Source: Legionella genomosp. 1 (GTDB lineage: Bacteria; Pseudomonadota; Gammaproteobacteria; Legionellales; Legionellaceae). Taken from it: DNA of 5,495 nucleotides. The stretch lies in NCBI GenBank assembly GCA_945901965.1, contig CAMDMN010000165.1, positions 1-5,495 of the forward strand. The letters run 5' to 3'. Below the pieces are notes generated by a model. It did no database searches. It saw only the letters and a program-made list of their open reading frames with translations, and was not told the DNA's origin. This document shows, one piece after another, positions 4,831-5,495 of the stretch. A program made the position numbers and the translations under genes. Each line of letters starts with the position of its first letter. The stretch's first letter is position 1.

Positions 4831-5361
4831 ATGTTACAAAAAACTAAAATATTATCGGCAATATTATGCCTATCTAGTTTATCAGCATGTACTTCTGATA
4901 CCCACCCTGAATACGAAAATTATCAAAATTATAAGTATGAAGGACAAAAACTATATCCTGAAGGATATGAAAGTTCTAGTTATAGTGATTATCAGCCAGA
5001 GCAACCTGCTAAGGTAGTTCCTGACTCATATCATGTAAGTGCAGAGCATCCACCCACTCCTGCTAAAGAAGTCGATAAAACATGGGTTAATGGTCAAAAT
5101 GCACAAGGTTATACTATTGAATTAGCTGATGGTGATAAAGCATCAAAAGTAGCTGAAACCTTATCTTTAGCCCCTAAAAATGAAAGAACCGCTGAAATAA
5201 AATATAATCGCGATGGGAAGACATATTACAAAGGATTATATGGAACTTACCCAAATGAAGAAGCCGCAAAAGCTGCCATTAATAATCTTCCTGCTGATGT
5301 AAAACAAAACGCTAATATTAAGCCTTGGAGTAGTATACAGCACACAGATCCTAATATGTAA
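4831..5361 (+). CDS. SPOR-domain lipoprotein (DamX-like SPOR)
   Basis: The 176-residue product starts with a lipoprotein signal ending in lipobox LSAC, with C20 the lipidated cysteine. Residue +2 is Thr rather than Asp, which fits outer-membrane sorting. Residues 21-90 are a Tyr/Pro/Glu-rich, probably disordered spacer. Residues about 92-170 resemble a SPOR domain: the YTIELADG first strand, then GKTYYKGLYGTYPNEEAAKA and a KPWSSIQ end similar to DamX. SPOR domains bind glycan strands lacking stem peptides at division sites, so a septal, cell-wall-linked role is likely. The ATG at 4831 is preferred because GGAG (4820-4823) lies 7 bases before it and it gives the lipobox; the open frame continues upstream to 4714 only through repeat DNA. 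TACAAT (4801-4806) is a possible -10, without a clear -35. Confidence 0.85.
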   Translation: MLQKTKILSAILCLSSLSACTSDTHPEYENYQNYKYEGQKLYPEGYESSSYSDYQPEQPAKVVPDSYHVSAEHPPTPAKEVDKTWVNGQNAQGYTIELADGDKASKVAETLSLAPKNERTAEIKYNRDGKTYYKGLYGTYPNEEAAKAAINNLPADVKQNANIKPWSSIQHTDPNM

Positions 5362-5397
5362 CATCTAATATTTAGCCTAACGATGTATATTTTTAAA

Positions 5398-5495
5398 CCA
5401 CAAATCTGATAGTCCTTGATGGGACTGCATTGTCTGGTGGAATCCGAGCCACGACCGTTAGGGAGTGTTGTTCTTAAGATCTCCGCTCCCTAACG
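5398..5495 (-). repeat. Family II repeat in opposite orientation, cut by the window end
   Basis: CCACAAATCTGAT followed by TCCTTGATGGGACTG and TTGTCTGGTGG matches the right half of the complete family II copy read in reverse. The central palindrome arm GGAATCCGAGCC...TTAGGGAG is intact at 5439-5465, the 20-base loop again contains CTTAAGATCT, and the second arm begins at 5486 and runs off the window. The outermost CCATATCGTTCT block is not recognisable. It begins 37 bases after the SPOR lipoprotein stop. Confidence 0.85.

Overview
The window is AT-rich, compact bacterial DNA. It holds four protein genes, three tRNA genes and an unusually dense set of palindromic intergenic repeats. Encoded CCA ends on the tRNAs, a type 2 dGTPase-like protein and a DamX-like SPOR domain point to a gammaproteobacterium. 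Low GC, many short genus-type repeats and a secreted GH18 chitinase would suit the Legionellales (Legionella/Coxiella relatives), but that rank is an inference and no gene here proves it.

Layout. Bases 1-163 carry repeat copies. A well-formed sigma70-type promoter (194-222) then drives a gene (253-861) for a two-helix membrane protein with a histidine-rich tail. A second repeat copy follows, then a promoter (about 1001-1030) and a tRNA cluster: Ala(GGC), Glu(TTC), and a third tRNA that is base-for-base the Glu tRNA except for anticodon GTC (Asp). Bases 1418-1622 are repeat DNA. Two minus-strand genes come next: a secreted GH18 chitinase (1634-2773) and, upstream of it, a dGTPase-like HD-domain phosphohydrolase (3003-4325). 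A palindromic repeat and a duplicated copy of the last codons of the dGTPase gene lie between them. Bases 4326-4750 are almost all repeat DNA, including one repeat inserted into another. A plus-strand lipoprotein with a SPOR domain (4831-5361) follows, and the window ends inside another repeat.

Repeats. Three families can be told apart. Family I is a 4-base GTAG head plus a CCTTGAT...ATCAAGG hairpin, nearly always as two copies facing each other, so the pair makes a long palindrome. Family II is about 175 bp, with inverted ends near CCATATCGTT and a central perfect 27-bp-arm palindrome. Family III is GTAG followed by a GGTGGGCA...TGCCCACC hairpin. Families I and III have the architecture of REP sequences, the GTAG/GGAG-headed hairpins mobilised by RAYT (TnpA-REP) transposases. 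No transposase is encoded here.

The genes do not form one pathway. The dGTPase-like enzyme is nucleotide housekeeping, the chitinase is exported, the lipoprotein probably binds septal peptidoglycan, and the first membrane protein is of unknown role. The most noteworthy points are the Glu-bodied tRNA with an Asp anticodon, the nested repeat with a recoverable empty site, paired base changes inside repeat arms, and the synonymously diverged duplicate of the dGTPase gene end.
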